Shown: in pieces, positions 10,898 to 21,928 of the stretch
Position numbering within the stretch: position 1 is the first letter of the stretch
How the letters are laid out: each line of letters opens with the position of its first letter
NCBI GenBank assembly: GCA_947561395.2
Contig: OX387187.1
Span: forward strand, 43,507,253-43,571,252
Origin: Buxus sempervirens
Lineage: Eukaryota; Streptophyta; Magnoliopsida; Buxales; Buxaceae
Direction: 5' to 3'
DNA: 64,000 nt
Notes under the pieces: model-generated
What the model was told of the DNA's origin: nothing
Seen by the model: the letters and a program-made list of their open reading frames with translations, nothing else
Database searches by the model: none
Program-made: the position numbers and the translations under genes

Positions 10898-12665
10898 GAA
10901 GGACTTTGTAGCATGCTTTAGGGTGTTTCATGCATTTTTCTTTTCTTTAGCATGCTTACTTGTTTTTTGGTATTTTGTATTTTGTTTTTGTATTTGTTTT
11001 TTCTTTCGTATTTTTTTTCGGTTTTTATATGTATTCTTGTCTTGACATGTGTCAACTATAGGATAAGTATAAGGTTGTGAAAATATATATCTTTTGGGTA
11101 TATTTTGAGAACCTACAAACTCTTCAAATATTATTTCTCAAATGTGATTTCAACAGTTTCTAATAATCTCACAATCATCTTGCTAAACTCTATTTGTGGT
11201 TTGTATATCACATACACATCCAAATACAATTGAGGAAGCCTATTTTTTATTTTCGGTGTTGTGTGGATAGGCAATCCTGAGTTTACTCTTGTCTATCTTA
11301 AGTTGAAAAGACCCTAGCATTTGATCTTGTGTTTACAAAGAGATTTCTCCCTCTTGTTTAAAAAGAAAAAGTTATATGAAAAGAACTCTTGGATGAAATG
11401 TAAACCCCAGCAAAATTGAGTTCAAAAAGAAAGAGAATCACAAGGAGTATAACCATGGCATAAACTGTAAACTCAGATATTCTAAGAAACACTACTCTTT
11501 GTGCAAAAAGAATTGTAAGCAACAGGGGGAGAAAATTTCTAAATCTTGATGCTTAGGTCATGCAAGGGCTCTTTTCAATGTTTAGAGAGACTTGGGTAAT
11601 ATTGGATTTCTTGATAAATGGCCAACTCCTCTTCACCAAGCTCTCATATAGGCAAAACTTGTTGTATTTGGTTTTGCACATGCACACAAACACAATTGGA
11701 AATTTGGTTGAGTTGTTGTGTAATTATTTGGGAGTTTTGAAGTTAAATTTGTTCAAATCTGATTTTTAAAGCAAAATGGTTCTCAAAATATGTCAAAATT
11801 TGAGTTTTCAAGAGTTTATACTTGCTTTATAGTTGTTGGTATGTCTTGCAAGTTTTTACATATGTTTGAAGTGTTTTTGGTTGAAAAGAGATGAGTTTTC
11901 TTGCTGAAATCTGGGAATTTTTTCTGAGCTTTTGATGAACGTTCGAACGGCCTATCGAACGTTGAACAAACGTTGTTCGTTTCCTCAAACGATCAGCGAA
12001 CGCTTGTCGCACGTTGCCTTTAAAACAAATCATGTGTTTAACGTTCGCCCCGTGTTCGCCGAACGTTCGAACGTTCATTTAAAAATCAGTTTTTTAAAAA
12101 GGGTCGCGTGCGAAAAGGGCATTAGGGTTTTTGAGAGTTTGAAACGTTATTCGTTCGAACGTCTGGCGATTTTAGGGATTTCGTGCTTTTGTGTCTTCTC
12201 TCTTCGATTCGTGCCTTAATCTCGTGATCCAAGGTAAGATTTTTAGTTTTTATTCATTATTTGTTGTTTTTATCTACATGTTCATCTTCGGCTAGGTTTT
12301 TCTAGGGTTTTCATGTTAAAACTTCGATTTTTTCGTGGTTTTTGGTTTATTGTTGTTCAAATTAGTTTCAAAAGGTTGTATTCTTGTTTTATTGTTGATT
12401 TCGAGTCATTATTTGGCATTTTTTGTTGAAGTTGACGATTTCACTAAAAAACCCCAAATCTGGGTTCGTGAGTCTTCAATGTTTGCCAACCGTTCGAACG
12501 GTGATCGAACGGTTTGAATTTTTTTTGCTTTGAAAAATTTTTTTTATCATGCATTTTTTTTCTTAGCATATAGTTTCATTCCTTGTTATTCCATGTTACC
12601 TTATTCTAACATGTGCTTATTGTGTTGTTTTCTTTTATTTTTTTCTTTGTTCTATTCCTTCCTAG
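10898..12665 (+). other. Copia spacer between pol and the second ORF
   Basis: No long ORF is present. A purine-rich tract aacagggggagaaaa lies at about 11521. A cluster of gaacgttcg / cgttcgaacg motifs lies at 11935-12085, with further copies at about 12150 and 12490-12510, resembling those in the LTR. The position just ahead of the second ORF would suit a promoter or splice-acceptor region for a subgenomic transcript, which is inference. Confidence 0.5.
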
Positions 12666-13819
12666 ATGCCTAGGAAGAAATCTCTGGGTACCAAAACTTC
12701 CAATAAGAAACCTAGGTATGATGAGTCATTGTTTAGTGACAAGAAAGCTGGTAAAAACTTTGAAGAGTATTTCTGTGATCGGTCGGTCATCCTAGAAAGA
12801 GAGGTTAAGTTTACTACCCTTCCGGATGAGGTTACGGATTGCTTTAAATATAGCGGTTGGGATTCAATGTTTGCAAATTTTATCCTTCCATCTGTAGAGC
12901 TTGTTAGAGAATTCTACTCCAACATCCATGATATTGATTTTGAAAATTCAGAATTCTCTACTTTTCTTCGTTGTACTCCTTTTCGTGTTGGCCCTGATGT
13001 TATTGCTTCGACATTTGGTCTTCCTAGGGTCCCGGAACCTCAATTTCCTTACCCTCCTCCCACACCTGATTTTCAAAATGAGTTTGTGGATACTCTTCTT
13101 CATCTTGGACGAGGAAATTGGGTTTTTAGGGGTGGTGCCTTATCTGTGAAATATTTTACGGCTGAAACCATTGTGACTTTTCGTATTCAAAGTCACAATT
13201 TGTTTCCCGTAGCCCATAAATCATCTGTCCCTTTTGATAAATGCTTGTTTTATATGCTTTGAAGAAGAAACATTCCATTGACTTGCCTTCGGTTATTTGC
13301 TCCAAAATCATTGATATCTTCTTAAATTCCAAGAAGACGTATGGTCTTCCTTACGGGTGCTTAATTGCCCGTCTTATTCGTGCCTTGAATGTTGCTTTTC
13401 CCCCCTTAGAGCTGTGTAAGGCTTCAAACCCTATCACTGAATCCACTCTTAAGCAGAGTCGTGCCCATTTGTCTACCACTCAGGCTCCAAATCCAGATGA
13501 TCCTGCTGAGGAACACCCTCCTGCTTCTTTGCATGAGGAACTAGTGTCCCTCAGAGCGCAAAACTCCAAGATTCTCTCTTACTTGCAGAGGCATCATAAG
13601 GACGTGGTTCTTTGGTTTGAGCGCCTTGAACTTAAGCAATCTTCGTTGCAAACTTCGTTTGGAAAGCTCGAATCTGCTCTTGAAGATTATTTTCGTCAAG
13701 AGGATGTGGAGGAAGAAGAGGATGATGAAGCTCATGCTCCTGCTCCTGCTCCTGAGGCTCCCGGTTCGAGTGGAGGTGGTGGCAGTGGAGTAGGTGATGG
13801 TGCTGGGCCATCTAGTTAG
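12666..13819 (+). pseudogene. Second retrotransposon ORF (env-position, plant transposon protein-like), frameshifted
   Basis: One frame opens at ATG 12666 and stops at 13262 (198 codons); a second frame, overlapping from 13241, continues to 13819. The two parts read as one protein broken by a single frameshift at about 13245-13260. The first half has the FANFILPSVELVREFYSNI type of pattern seen in the putative plant transposon protein family carried by large retrotransposons. The second half ends in a coiled-coil segment and a low-complexity acidic/Ala-Pro/Gly-rich tail. In SIRE-type elements this position holds the so-called env-like ORF. I see no convincing signal peptide or transmembrane segment, so an envelope role is not supported here. 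Confidence 0.6.
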
Positions 13820-13847
13820 TGGGTTGATCCCTTTGTCTTCCTGTGAC

Positions 13848-13861
13848 AAAAAGGGGGAGAA
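13848..13861 (+). other. Internal polypurine tract-like sequence
   Basis: aaaaagggggagaag lies just after the stop of the second ORF, 430 bp before the 3' LTR. It resembles the true tract at 14278. Another similar stretch (tagggggagg) occurs near 14170. SIRE-like elements often carry multiple such tracts; whether this one primes plus-strand synthesis is unknown. Confidence 0.4.
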
Positions 13862-14277
13862 GTGTAGTCTTAGTTTTCTGTGGTTGTTGAATGGGAGCTG
13901 TTGAAGTTGTATAAACTTGGATGTTGATATCTTTATGTGTTGTTCATCATGAATATATTTTGATGTATTTTGTGTTGAATATTATGGTTGGTTGTTCATG
14001 AATGTTCCAATGTACAAAGCTCAAAGAAAATGAATGAGAAAGTTTTTTTTGTAAATTTTGAGCTCATTCAATTATTTCTTGTTAGTTGTTCTATTACCCT
14101 TGCTTTTCACTTGGTATTTTCAATTTTTGATGTTTCAGGTACAGGTGAATAAATTTGGGGTTAATAGATTTAGGGGGAGGTCATGTCAAATTTTTTTTAT
14201 TTCTTCTTGTTCAAATTGTTGCTTGGTGGTTCACAACAATTCGAATAAGTCTTGTTAATTTTTGTCACGGAATAGCC

Positions 14278-14289
14278 AAAGGGGGAGTT
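14278..14289 (+). other. Polypurine tract at 3' LTR
   Basis: aaagggggagtt directly abuts the tgtaagg start of the 3' LTR, the expected plus-strand primer position. Confidence 0.85.
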
Positions 14290-15500
14290 TGTAAGGATTA
14301 TTGTGTTTTGGCTTTATTCTGTGTCAAAAAGGTCTTTTAAATATGGTCAATGTATTTAGGATAGGTTATAGGTGTTACGGTCCAAACGAGGTTTTGATCG
14401 GAGTCAAATTGAAATTGTTACGACCAACGTTCGCTGAACGTTCGCCGAACGTTCGACCGGTGACGACATACAGAGAAACCCGAGAGCAGCGTGAGCTGAG
14501 CGTTCGATGAACGTTCGACCGGTGACGACACACAGAGAAACCCGAGAGCAGCGTGAGCTGAGCGTTCGCTGAACGTTCGACCGGTGACGACACACAGAGA
14601 AACCCGAGAGCAGCGTGAGCTGAACGTTCGACCGGTGGTGTTTCTCAGAGAATCAGAAGAGCAACGTTCGCTGAGCGTTTGATGTCCGTTCGACCGATGA
14701 AGTTCCACAGAGAAACCCGAGAGCAGCGTTCGCCTCTCGTTTTCTGTCCGTTCAAACGAGAAGAAGAAAAGTGAGTTTTATATCGAACGTTCGAGCCGCG
14801 TTCGCTAAACGTTCGAACGTTCGTAAACAAATTTCTTTTATAGAAATCCGATCTTTTCTGATTTGTTTCCTTTTCGTTCCCTTCCTTCTCCTAACCTATT
14901 TAAGGAGTGTCTAGCCTATTGTGAGGGTTACCCAATACGTTTTTGAGAACCCTAAAAACGTGTGCAAGAGAGAGAGATCTTCTTCCTCTTTCCTCTTCTT
15001 CTTTGAGCCATCAAAACCAGTCTTCTTCTTTCTTTTCTACCTTGGAGTTCCGGGTTGAAGAGTTTGCTCGTGGGAGTTCCTACGGTTGCTGAGCGAGTTC
15101 GTTCGGCACATCACTAAGGAGATATTCAGAGTTCTGAATCGTTGCAAGGATGCAAATCTGAAGAGTTCTTCAGATATTTACATTGTGAGTCAGAGTCATT
15201 GTTGGGTCGTCTGAACCACTATTGTAAGTCTTCTTCTTATAGTGATTTCCAGAGGTGGCACCTCGTAGCCCGGAGGGTTTTTCTCTTTGAGAGTTCTCTT
15301 AGAGTTTTCCTTTCGTCACCAAATTGCTTGTGTTGTCTCTTCTTTATTTTGCAATTGTGTGTGATGAATTGATATTTGTTCAGACTTGTGCATGCCAATT
15401 AATTAAGAACTTGTTTTTAATTGATTGATTTTTTATTCCACAATCGGCTGCACCTATTCACCCCCCTCTAGGTGATTTAGAGTCTAAACTGTGTTTTTCA
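14290..15500 (+). repeat. Copia 3' LTR (1211 bp)
   Basis: It is collinear with the 5' LTR and nearly identical. It has three instead of four 62-bp units (tcgaccggtg at 14453, 14515, 14577) and an extra 11 bp (cgccgaacgtt) ahead of them. The substitutions I noticed are an A/G in the first 20 bp, one in the array, and two near the end (ccgcaatcggctt versus ccacaatcggctg). It ends 288 bp upstream of the ATG of membrane-protein gene 1. Confidence 0.95.
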
Positions 15501-15788
15501 GATAAAGTCGTCTTCGTTTTTCTTTTGGTCCAAAAAGGTTGGCTTCTTGATCTGTCCAGAAATGCCCCTAGTCTGATTCACAGAACTGTAGTGAGGTCAC
15601 CAATGATGACTTTTTAAGTAGAAACAATTGAAAAGTCATCCAATAATGGCTGAGAGCATAATAGACCAGGGAACCATAATTTTTTTATCAAAAAGTTCAG
15701 TACAGTAGCAATTATATTGGAAGAATCCAGGTATTCTTTGAAGTGTCGATGGTCAGGAAATAGGGCAGAGTTGAAAGGAGAGGAGGAG

Positions 15789-18044
15789 ATGGGTGGATTC
15801 GGCTGCAACATCAATGGGGGCGTCAACGACTCGAAATTCAGTGAACCGATGCCATGGATTGGCATATATGTTGCTGCAGCTTCTCTTGCTTGCTTGCTTT
15901 CTATGATCCTAGATATCATTCATGGCTTCAAACGTCGTAAGCTCTGGTTTCCCTGCAAATTCTTCTCTTTTAATGCTACTTCCCTGACTCTTCTGGCTGT
16001 GGCAATTAAACTCCCTGTGGATCTGAATAATCCCATGCCTCGCCGCCAGGATCAGCTCACAAAGATTAGCGGCACCGTCTTCATCTGCACCACAATAGGT
16101 CACATGATGCCGTCTCTTGGTTCCATGGATCATAAAGAAATTGGCATGAACATCATGGCTTTGACTATTCTTGTATTCACCCTCATCGTCAACATCTGCA
16201 TCCAAATGGGTACTGGCCTGATTTATGTCTTTCAGATAGAACATGCCATTGCCATGTTTTCCATGGTGGTTCTTCTTCTACTCTCAATATCATCTGCTAT
16301 AGCACTTCCAAGTACTAAGAAGTTATTAGAAAAGAAGTTCAATATAAAGCGTGAAGTGGCCACCATGGAGTGCCAAGATGAGGTTGGAAGACCTGTGGTT
16401 GAGAAACTGACTGATGATGTGAAGAAATATTGGATGATGTCTTGTACTGGTCGCCCTCAGCATGTGATGGGGCGCTCAGTTACCTGCACTGCTTCGGGGA
16501 TATTTTGTCTTCTCAGTGCTTTCATCTTAGCACTAACCATGTTTCGGTCATATGTAATGGCGAATTCCGTAGAATTCTGCCAGGGCGACTGTGATTACAA
16601 GTGGTCGATAATTTTGGTTCTTATCATCCAATGCATTGCAGTAGGGGTGGGTACCATTGCCCCTGCTTGTAGGTGGTTCTATGCTATCAGTATCAGGTGT
16701 CAGCAAAGGGGAAACAGAAGCTTCAAAGACGAGTTTAAAGTGGAGAGCTACTGGACCGAGAAATTGGTTGAGTGGAAAGAATACCCTTTTGCTGTGACTA
16801 TCCGTAGCAGGCAATGTAGAAAGCATGCCCAAGGCATAAAAAATCTTGCTGTGGACATAATTATAAGGATACAGAATGTTATCGTGTTGGTAAGCAAATT
16901 CTTGAGGCTTGCTTCTGTATTGTTCACGAGCTATGTGATCTTGTTCTTGCCAAGTTTCTGTTGCTGCTGCTGCAGGGGACTGCATAAAAAGTTCAAATCA
17001 AAGGGGCATGTCACAAACAATGAATCAGAATCAGAGTCACATACAAAAGCAAAGCAGGATCTGATCCGTTTTGTTTTGTGTCTGGAAGACGAGAGGCCAT
17101 CGGTTGATCAAATTGCAAAGAAGACCCGTGATGCAACAGATCGTTGGATTCGGAGTGGAAAAATGAAACAACCAAATTACCTTATGGAGATCTTGGGGAA
17201 ATCTACAGCATCACAGGGTTTCAAGGGAGTGCCAGAATTTGACAGTCAACAAGTTCCTTCGCTATGGTCTGAAGAACCTCCCAACAGTTGGTCTCTGCCT
17301 GTGGTTACCCTGACGAGCATTGCTGTTGCACTTCCCAACATTGACCAAAATGTAAGAGAGAGGTTGCTACGTGGTGTAAGTGAAGGACTCAGGTATGTTA
17401 GGCTCATAGAAAAGGATCTAGACACCAGAGGAAGTTTGATAAGCATCAGAAAGGCTGCAGATATCTTATGGGTACGTGTTGATCTCTACAGAAGGTGGCA
17501 AGGTGAGGATCTCCAAAAAATGGCCCTTGAAGGGAAAAGCCCAAAGGATATAGTTTCAGGACTCTCTGACGCTGGAAAAAAATGCTTCATGGAATTCAAA
17601 GAAACAAACATGAGTTTATGCATAAGGAATCCTCTTGAATGGCCAACCAAGGTATTAGCAGCCAATTCCATGTACAGGATAGCTCAAACTATTCTGCTAG
17701 ACTTCGACAGCAGCGACAACCAGAAGGCTGAGAAATTATTTGAACGACTATGTGTAATGATCTCTGATTTATTAAGTGCTTGCCTTACCAACCTACCCAG
17801 TGTCATTGCTATGGAATGCAGGGCACAAAGTGTTGCGAATGCAGCGCATCTTCTTGGCGAAGCTGAAAAGATTCTGAAAGCTCTTGATCAAAAAGCACTT
17901 CCTGCTCTGGATCCTGACCAAATGGCATATATTGATGAGTGGCGTTCCATCAGTAAGCAGAGCCCTTTATCCTTCAATTCATCTTCATCAAAAAATGGCG
18001 TGCCTAGTTTCAGTTCAGACAAGCTGCATATCTCTATTAAGTAA
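15789..18044 (+). CDS. Plant multi-pass membrane protein, paralogue 1 (751 aa, single exon)
   Basis: I recognise this as an uncharacterised plant membrane-protein type but cannot name a function. The ATG at 15789 (MGGFGCNING) is chosen because the upstream open frame starts only at a TTG and is not open to an ATG in the paralogue. Hydrophobic segments lie near residues 23-45, 58-76, 94-110, 120-140, 150-173, 231-252, 272-294 and 372-391. The last runs into five consecutive cysteines (391-395), a plausible palmitoylation site. The remaining ~350 residues are hydrophilic and helical, presumably on the cytosolic side. It is highly similar along its whole length to the gene at 22857, but lacks 7 residues (YCCAIEG region) present there near residue 675. 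A Copia element ends 288 bp upstream, so most of the original upstream region has been displaced by 10.9 kb. Confidence 0.85.
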   Translation: MGGFGCNINGGVNDSKFSEPMPWIGIYVAAASLACLLSMILDIIHGFKRRKLWFPCKFFSFNATSLTLLAVAIKLPVDLNNPMPRRQDQLTKISGTVFICTTIGHMMPSLGSMDHKEIGMNIMALTILVFTLIVNICIQMGTGLIYVFQIEHAIAMFSMVVLLLLSISSAIALPSTKKLLEKKFNIKREVATMECQDEVGRPVVEKLTDDVKKYWMMSCTGRPQHVMGRSVTCTASGIFCLLSAFILALTMFRSYVMANSVEFCQGDCDYKWSIILVLIIQCIAVGVGTIAPACRWFYAISIRCQQRGNRSFKDEFKVESYWTEKLVEWKEYPFAVTIRSRQCRKHAQGIKNLAVDIIIRIQNVIVLVSKFLRLASVLFTSYVILFLPSFCCCCCRGLHKKFKSKGHVTNNESESESHTKAKQDLIRFVLCLEDERPSVDQIAKKTRDATDRWIRSGKMKQPNYLMEILGKSTASQGFKGVPEFDSQQVPSLWSEEPPNSWSLPVVTLTSIAVALPNIDQNVRERLLRGVSEGLRYVRLIEKDLDTRGSLISIRKAADILWVRVDLYRRWQGEDLQKMALEGKSPKDIVSGLSDAGKKCFMEFKETNMSLCIRNPLEWPTKVLAANSMYRIAQTILLDFDSSDNQKAEKLFERLCVMISDLLSACLTNLPSVIAMECRAQSVANAAHLLGEAEKILKALDQKALPALDPDQMAYIDEWRSISKQSPLSFNSSSSKNGVPSFSSDKLHISIK

Positions 18045-18403
18045 AAAAAATAATGAATACAGTTGTTGTAAACAGTATATATTTCAGAGGTGCTATATTC
18101 AGCCATTGGAGATAGTACAAATCTTGTGGAAAACCTCTCAGCCTCTACTAGATGTGTAGTCTATGAACAGGGGAATCATGGAGATGAAGTAGAAAGAGTG
18201 AAAAAACATTCGAAAAATTCTGTGAAAATTGCAAGTTTCAATTACTGTCCAAGTTAGTTCAACTATGGAGTTGAAATTGGTGAGGGGATATGGTACCTAC
18301 ATATATGTTAAACTAAATTTTTGCACAATATGTCTTTACGATGCATTGAACCAGCCATATTCTTTACACACCAAGCCAGTATCATGTACCCATAAGAACA
18401 TTA
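18045..18403 (+). other. 3' flank / probable 3' UTR of membrane-protein paralogue 1
   Basis: This is collinear with 25134-25483 after paralogue 2, with scattered substitutions. No further coding is seen. The conserved AT-rich character fits a 3' UTR and terminator region, but I cannot place the poly(A) site. Confidence 0.5.
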
Positions 18404-20375
18404 AGATATCATAGATTGTTACCGATTTACCCATATCCTATTCTAGAAACTCAACAGAAGGAATGAGTTTTTTACATGATATAGATGATAGAAAGACCAG
18501 TATAGACAATGCACAAGGAAAATTAAGGAGCCTATCATATAATTCATTGTTAAGAAGTAGGTGTGTTAGTTTCCTCGAAATAATAAATCGGGTGAGTTAT
18601 ACAAATCACACTTTCGGTTTGGTTTGGCACAATTATAGATATCTCCATTCATGTTTTCAAGATAATATTCACCTCCCTTTGGATTTTGTTGTTGTAACAT
18701 TACACCATTCTTTCAAGTTATCGATGGCTGTGTTTGGAACCTTGGATTTGGGGAGAAAAGAAAAGAAATCCCAAAAAAAAAAACAGAAGAGAAGAGAAAA
18801 GAAATGAAAAGAAGGTATTTTCTGTTGTTTGGTTTGCTAGACAAAACAAAGAAGAAAGTTTTTAAGAAATCACTTTCTGCTGTTTGGTTGTTTAGAAAGA
18901 AAATCAAAAGGAAAACCAAACACTTATTATTTTGATTTTAGAGTTGGTGTTATAATTTTTAACTATTGATAAGATGAACTACATCTTTCCAAGTCTCCAA
19001 TAAAATGATTTAAACGTTCCAAGCATAAGTCCACCTACTTAAGCAATTTTCTTAAATATAGAGCAATATTATCTTCCGGGTCCAAATACCCATAATAACA
19101 AATATTATCACATTAAAATGTTAATAAATCGGCTATTACCGTATCAAAGCCAACCCAAAAAAAGAATAGAATGAGAAGGTCAAAAGAAGAATAAAAAGAT
19201 CACTCAAAAAAAATGGGTTTTCATTTAAAAACTTGTTCATAATATGTTGGCATCAAAGAGATCTCTGGCATTAATTATAACATTAAAGACTTAAATAATA
19301 GAAGTACATCAAACTACATATTACTACTTATGTTTTATACCCAGACTCCTATTACAAACCTAGCCCAAGTATATTAGAAAAATTTAGCAATATACCCATA
19401 TCGTGCCGTGGGTGGCTTTTACCCAAACACCACCACCACCCCCCCGGGTGGCCATTGGCTTGAACCTCAACAAATAAGTTATATCATCCAAGGGAGGGGC
19501 CTCTCCCTATGCCCCATTTGGACCCAGAATTAAAGTGTAAGCCACACTCTAAGATGCTTGAGCCTCACAAACCACATTCTTCCTATAAGTGAACATTAAA
19601 ACCACCAAGTGTTGAACGTAGGGCATGTAAAACTATATTAGCTGATCACCATTAAGATTTTTACCAAATACATTCATTTCTCTTAAAATTTGGCATACCG
19701 TTTCCTGAATATAAAGTCCAACTCGTTCATCTAGATTTTTACCTTTTTTTTTTTTTGTTATTATTAAGCTATTAACTAAAAATCAGATTTAAATTACCTC
19801 CAATGACATAAGAACCAAGCAAATACAAAGCATCTACAATAACTTACTTCCATAATGCACCAAACGTCCGAGACCCAAACTAGAAGTTCCCTGCCATCAA
19901 AATAAACCAATACCTAGAACAAACAAAGGATTCAAACAACGCCAGAAGCCACCAACCAATTGCAATTACCAAAATATTCGTCATCAATTCTTCATAAGCC
20001 TGAGATGACCTAACTTCTTTTCTACTCAAACGAAAAAACCAAATTATGAGTACCAGCATACATTAAACTTATAACATGATTGAAATTAAAGAAAAAGTTT
20101 GCCTTCTCTTTTCAATATAACTCCGATGAGAAAAAGGTCCATCACATTCTTCTTCTTTTTCTCCGTTGAGATCTGGTTTCCGTCTTTATTCCGGACGGCG
20201 TTTTTGATAGACCTTATTCCCATTATCGGATCATTGTTCCTCGACCGGAGGATCCTTTCCAGTCGTGACATTGTAAGCTGTGAAATCGAATTACATAAAC
20301 GAAACCTAGAGAGATTTCAAAAAGGAAAAGAAAATAGGCTAAAGCAACTCTACATCTAATGGCTTTAAATAATAC

Positions 20376-21684
20376 TGTTAGGTTTAACATTTTAGTTTGG
20401 CTTTATTCAGTGTCAAAGAGAAAGTGTTTAAGTGTGTCTAGGATGTTTAGTTTGAGTCCAAGAAGACATGGTTCAAACGGCGTCATCATCAGGGTCAAAT
20501 TGAAGAAGTTATGCCCAACGTTTGATCAACGTTCGCTGGCCGTTCGAACGATCATGCTACAAAAAGAAAACAGAGACTAGCGTTCGACCAACATTCTCTG
20601 AACGTTCGACCGTTGGTGTCACTCAGAGAAACCAGAGAGCAGCGTTCGCTGAACGTTTGCTGACCGTTCGACCGTTGGTGTCACTCAGAGAAACCAGAGA
20701 GCAGCGTTCGCTGAACGTTTGCTGACCGTTCGACCGTTGGTGTCACTCAGAGAAACCAGAGAGCAGCGTTCGCTGAACGTTTGCTGACCGTTCGACCGTT
20801 GGTGTCACTCAGAGAAACCAGAGAGCAGCGTTCGCTGACCGTTTGCTGACCGTTCGACCGATGGAGTTCTACAGAGAAACCTGAGAGCAGTGTTCGCCTC
20901 ACGTTCTCTGACCGTTCGAACGAGAAGAGGAAAAGTGAGTTTTTGTCTTGAACGTTCGACCCGCGTTTGCTGAACGTTCGAACGTTCGTTAACAAACTTC
21001 AGTTTTAGAATTCCGATCTTTTCTGATTTGTTTCCTATTCCGAGTCTACCTTCTCCTAACCTATATAAGGAGTGTCTAGACTATTGTTAGGGTAACTCTA
21101 GAGGTTTTAGAAACCCTAAATTCGTGTGTGAGAGCAAGAGTCCTTTCTCCTCTTCCTTCTCCTTTGTTGAGCCATCAAAGCCTTTCTTCATCTTTCTTTT
21201 CTACCTTGGAGTTCCGGGTTGGAGAGTTTGCACGTGGGAGTTCCTACGGATACCAGGCGAGTTCGTTTGGGTGATCGTGTGAGAAGATCTTCAGAGTTCT
21301 GAAGTGTTGCTGTGGAGCAAATCTGAGGAGTTCCTCAGATACTTTCAAGTCTGGGAGTTGCAGAGTCTAGCATAGGGATGTTGAGTCGTCTGAACTACAG
21401 GTTGTAAGTCTTCTTTTCATATTGGATCTTTTAGGTGGCTCCTGCATAGCCCGGAGGGTTTTTCTCTAGTGAGAGTTCTCATAGAGTTTTCCCTTCGTCA
21501 CCAAAATTGCTTGTATTCTCTCTTTACTTTATTTGCAATTTTGTGTGATTGGTTATAGACTTGTGCATGCCTATGAATTAAGAACTTGTTTTTAATTAGT
21601 AGAATTTTTATTCCGCTGTGCTTCACCTATTCACCCCCCCCCCCCTCTCTCTAGATGTTATTAGAGTCAAAACCCTGTTTTTCA
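20376..21684 (+). mobile_element. Solo LTR of a related Copia family (1309 bp)
   Basis: It starts tgttagg, ends gtttttca and is flanked by the 5-bp duplication aatac (20371-20375 and 21685-21689). The equivalent position in unit 1 (about 2780) has no insertion. It shares many blocks with the Copia LTR at 4649 (ctttattc.gtgtcaaa, accttggagttccgggtt, cacctattcaccccc, gttttcccttcgtcacc) but is clearly diverged, so it came from a sister family. No internal region remains, the result of LTR-LTR recombination. Confidence 0.92.
20606..20860 (+). repeat. 62-bp tandem repeats in the solo LTR
   Basis: tcgaccgttgg recurs at about 20606, 20668, 20730 and 20792, again at 62-bp spacing, followed by a variant unit ending with gaccgatgg. 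The unit sequence differs from that of the full Copia LTR, but the period and the gaacgttc/gaccgttcg theme are the same. Confidence 0.85.
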
Positions 21685-21928
21685 AATACCTCTGAGATTT
21701 TGAAGAACGGAGGAGAGACTGAAATCTTTGCTGTGAGAGAATGACGGATTCTTATAGAAATTTGTCCTTGTCCCCATCGTCGCTTCTCTCTCTCTCTGCA
21801 AAAAAGGGACGATCAAAATTCAAAAGGAAGCACGCGGTAGTCCGTCGGTTAAAACTAGCTGTTCGCACATGCCATGCACGTGTACTTCACCCGTGGAGGA
21901 AACCGCCGACAAATTTTACCTGAAAAAA

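Larger units (their letters stand above)
4649..15500 (+). mobile_element. Complete Ty1/Copia LTR retrotransposon, SIRE/Maximus-like (10,852 bp)
   Basis: The element has two near-identical LTRs (4649-5910 and 14290-15500) with TG...CA ends, a primer-binding site, a full gag-pol ORF, a second ORF downstream of pol and a polypurine tract. A 5-bp target duplication gataa flanks it exactly (4644-4648 and 15501-15505). The paralogous unit 2 has the uninterrupted site (accatttgataaagtcg at about 22497-22513). Intact coding and near-identical LTRs (about four substitutions noticed, plus two indels in the repeat array) indicate a recent insertion. A long region between pol and the 3' LTR with an extra ORF is typical of the SIRE lineage. 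Confidence 0.95.
1086..18722. repeat. Tandem segmental duplication, unit 1 (contains membrane-protein gene 1)
   Basis: Sequence 1086-3190, 4392-4648 and 15506-18722 matches unit 2 (18723-26707) in the same order and orientation. The differences are scattered substitutions plus clean insertions. Unit 1 carries, as extras, two foldback elements (3199-4381) and the full Copia element (4649-15500). The gene-free part 1086-3190 contains purine-rich low-complexity DNA and a few short ORFs but no recognisable gene. The unit boundary is defined by the point after caagttatc (1085, 18722, 26707), where the three copies part company. Confidence 0.85.

Noticed and set aside
12666..13819. Envelope (viral entry) protein in the Copia element
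   Set aside because: Only position suggests it; no signal peptide, transmembrane helix or fusion-like feature is visible, and the frame is broken.
16548..16985. 145-codon minus-strand ORF repeated at 23616-24053
   Set aside because: It is conserved between paralogues only because it overlaps the coding strand of the duplicated membrane-protein gene.
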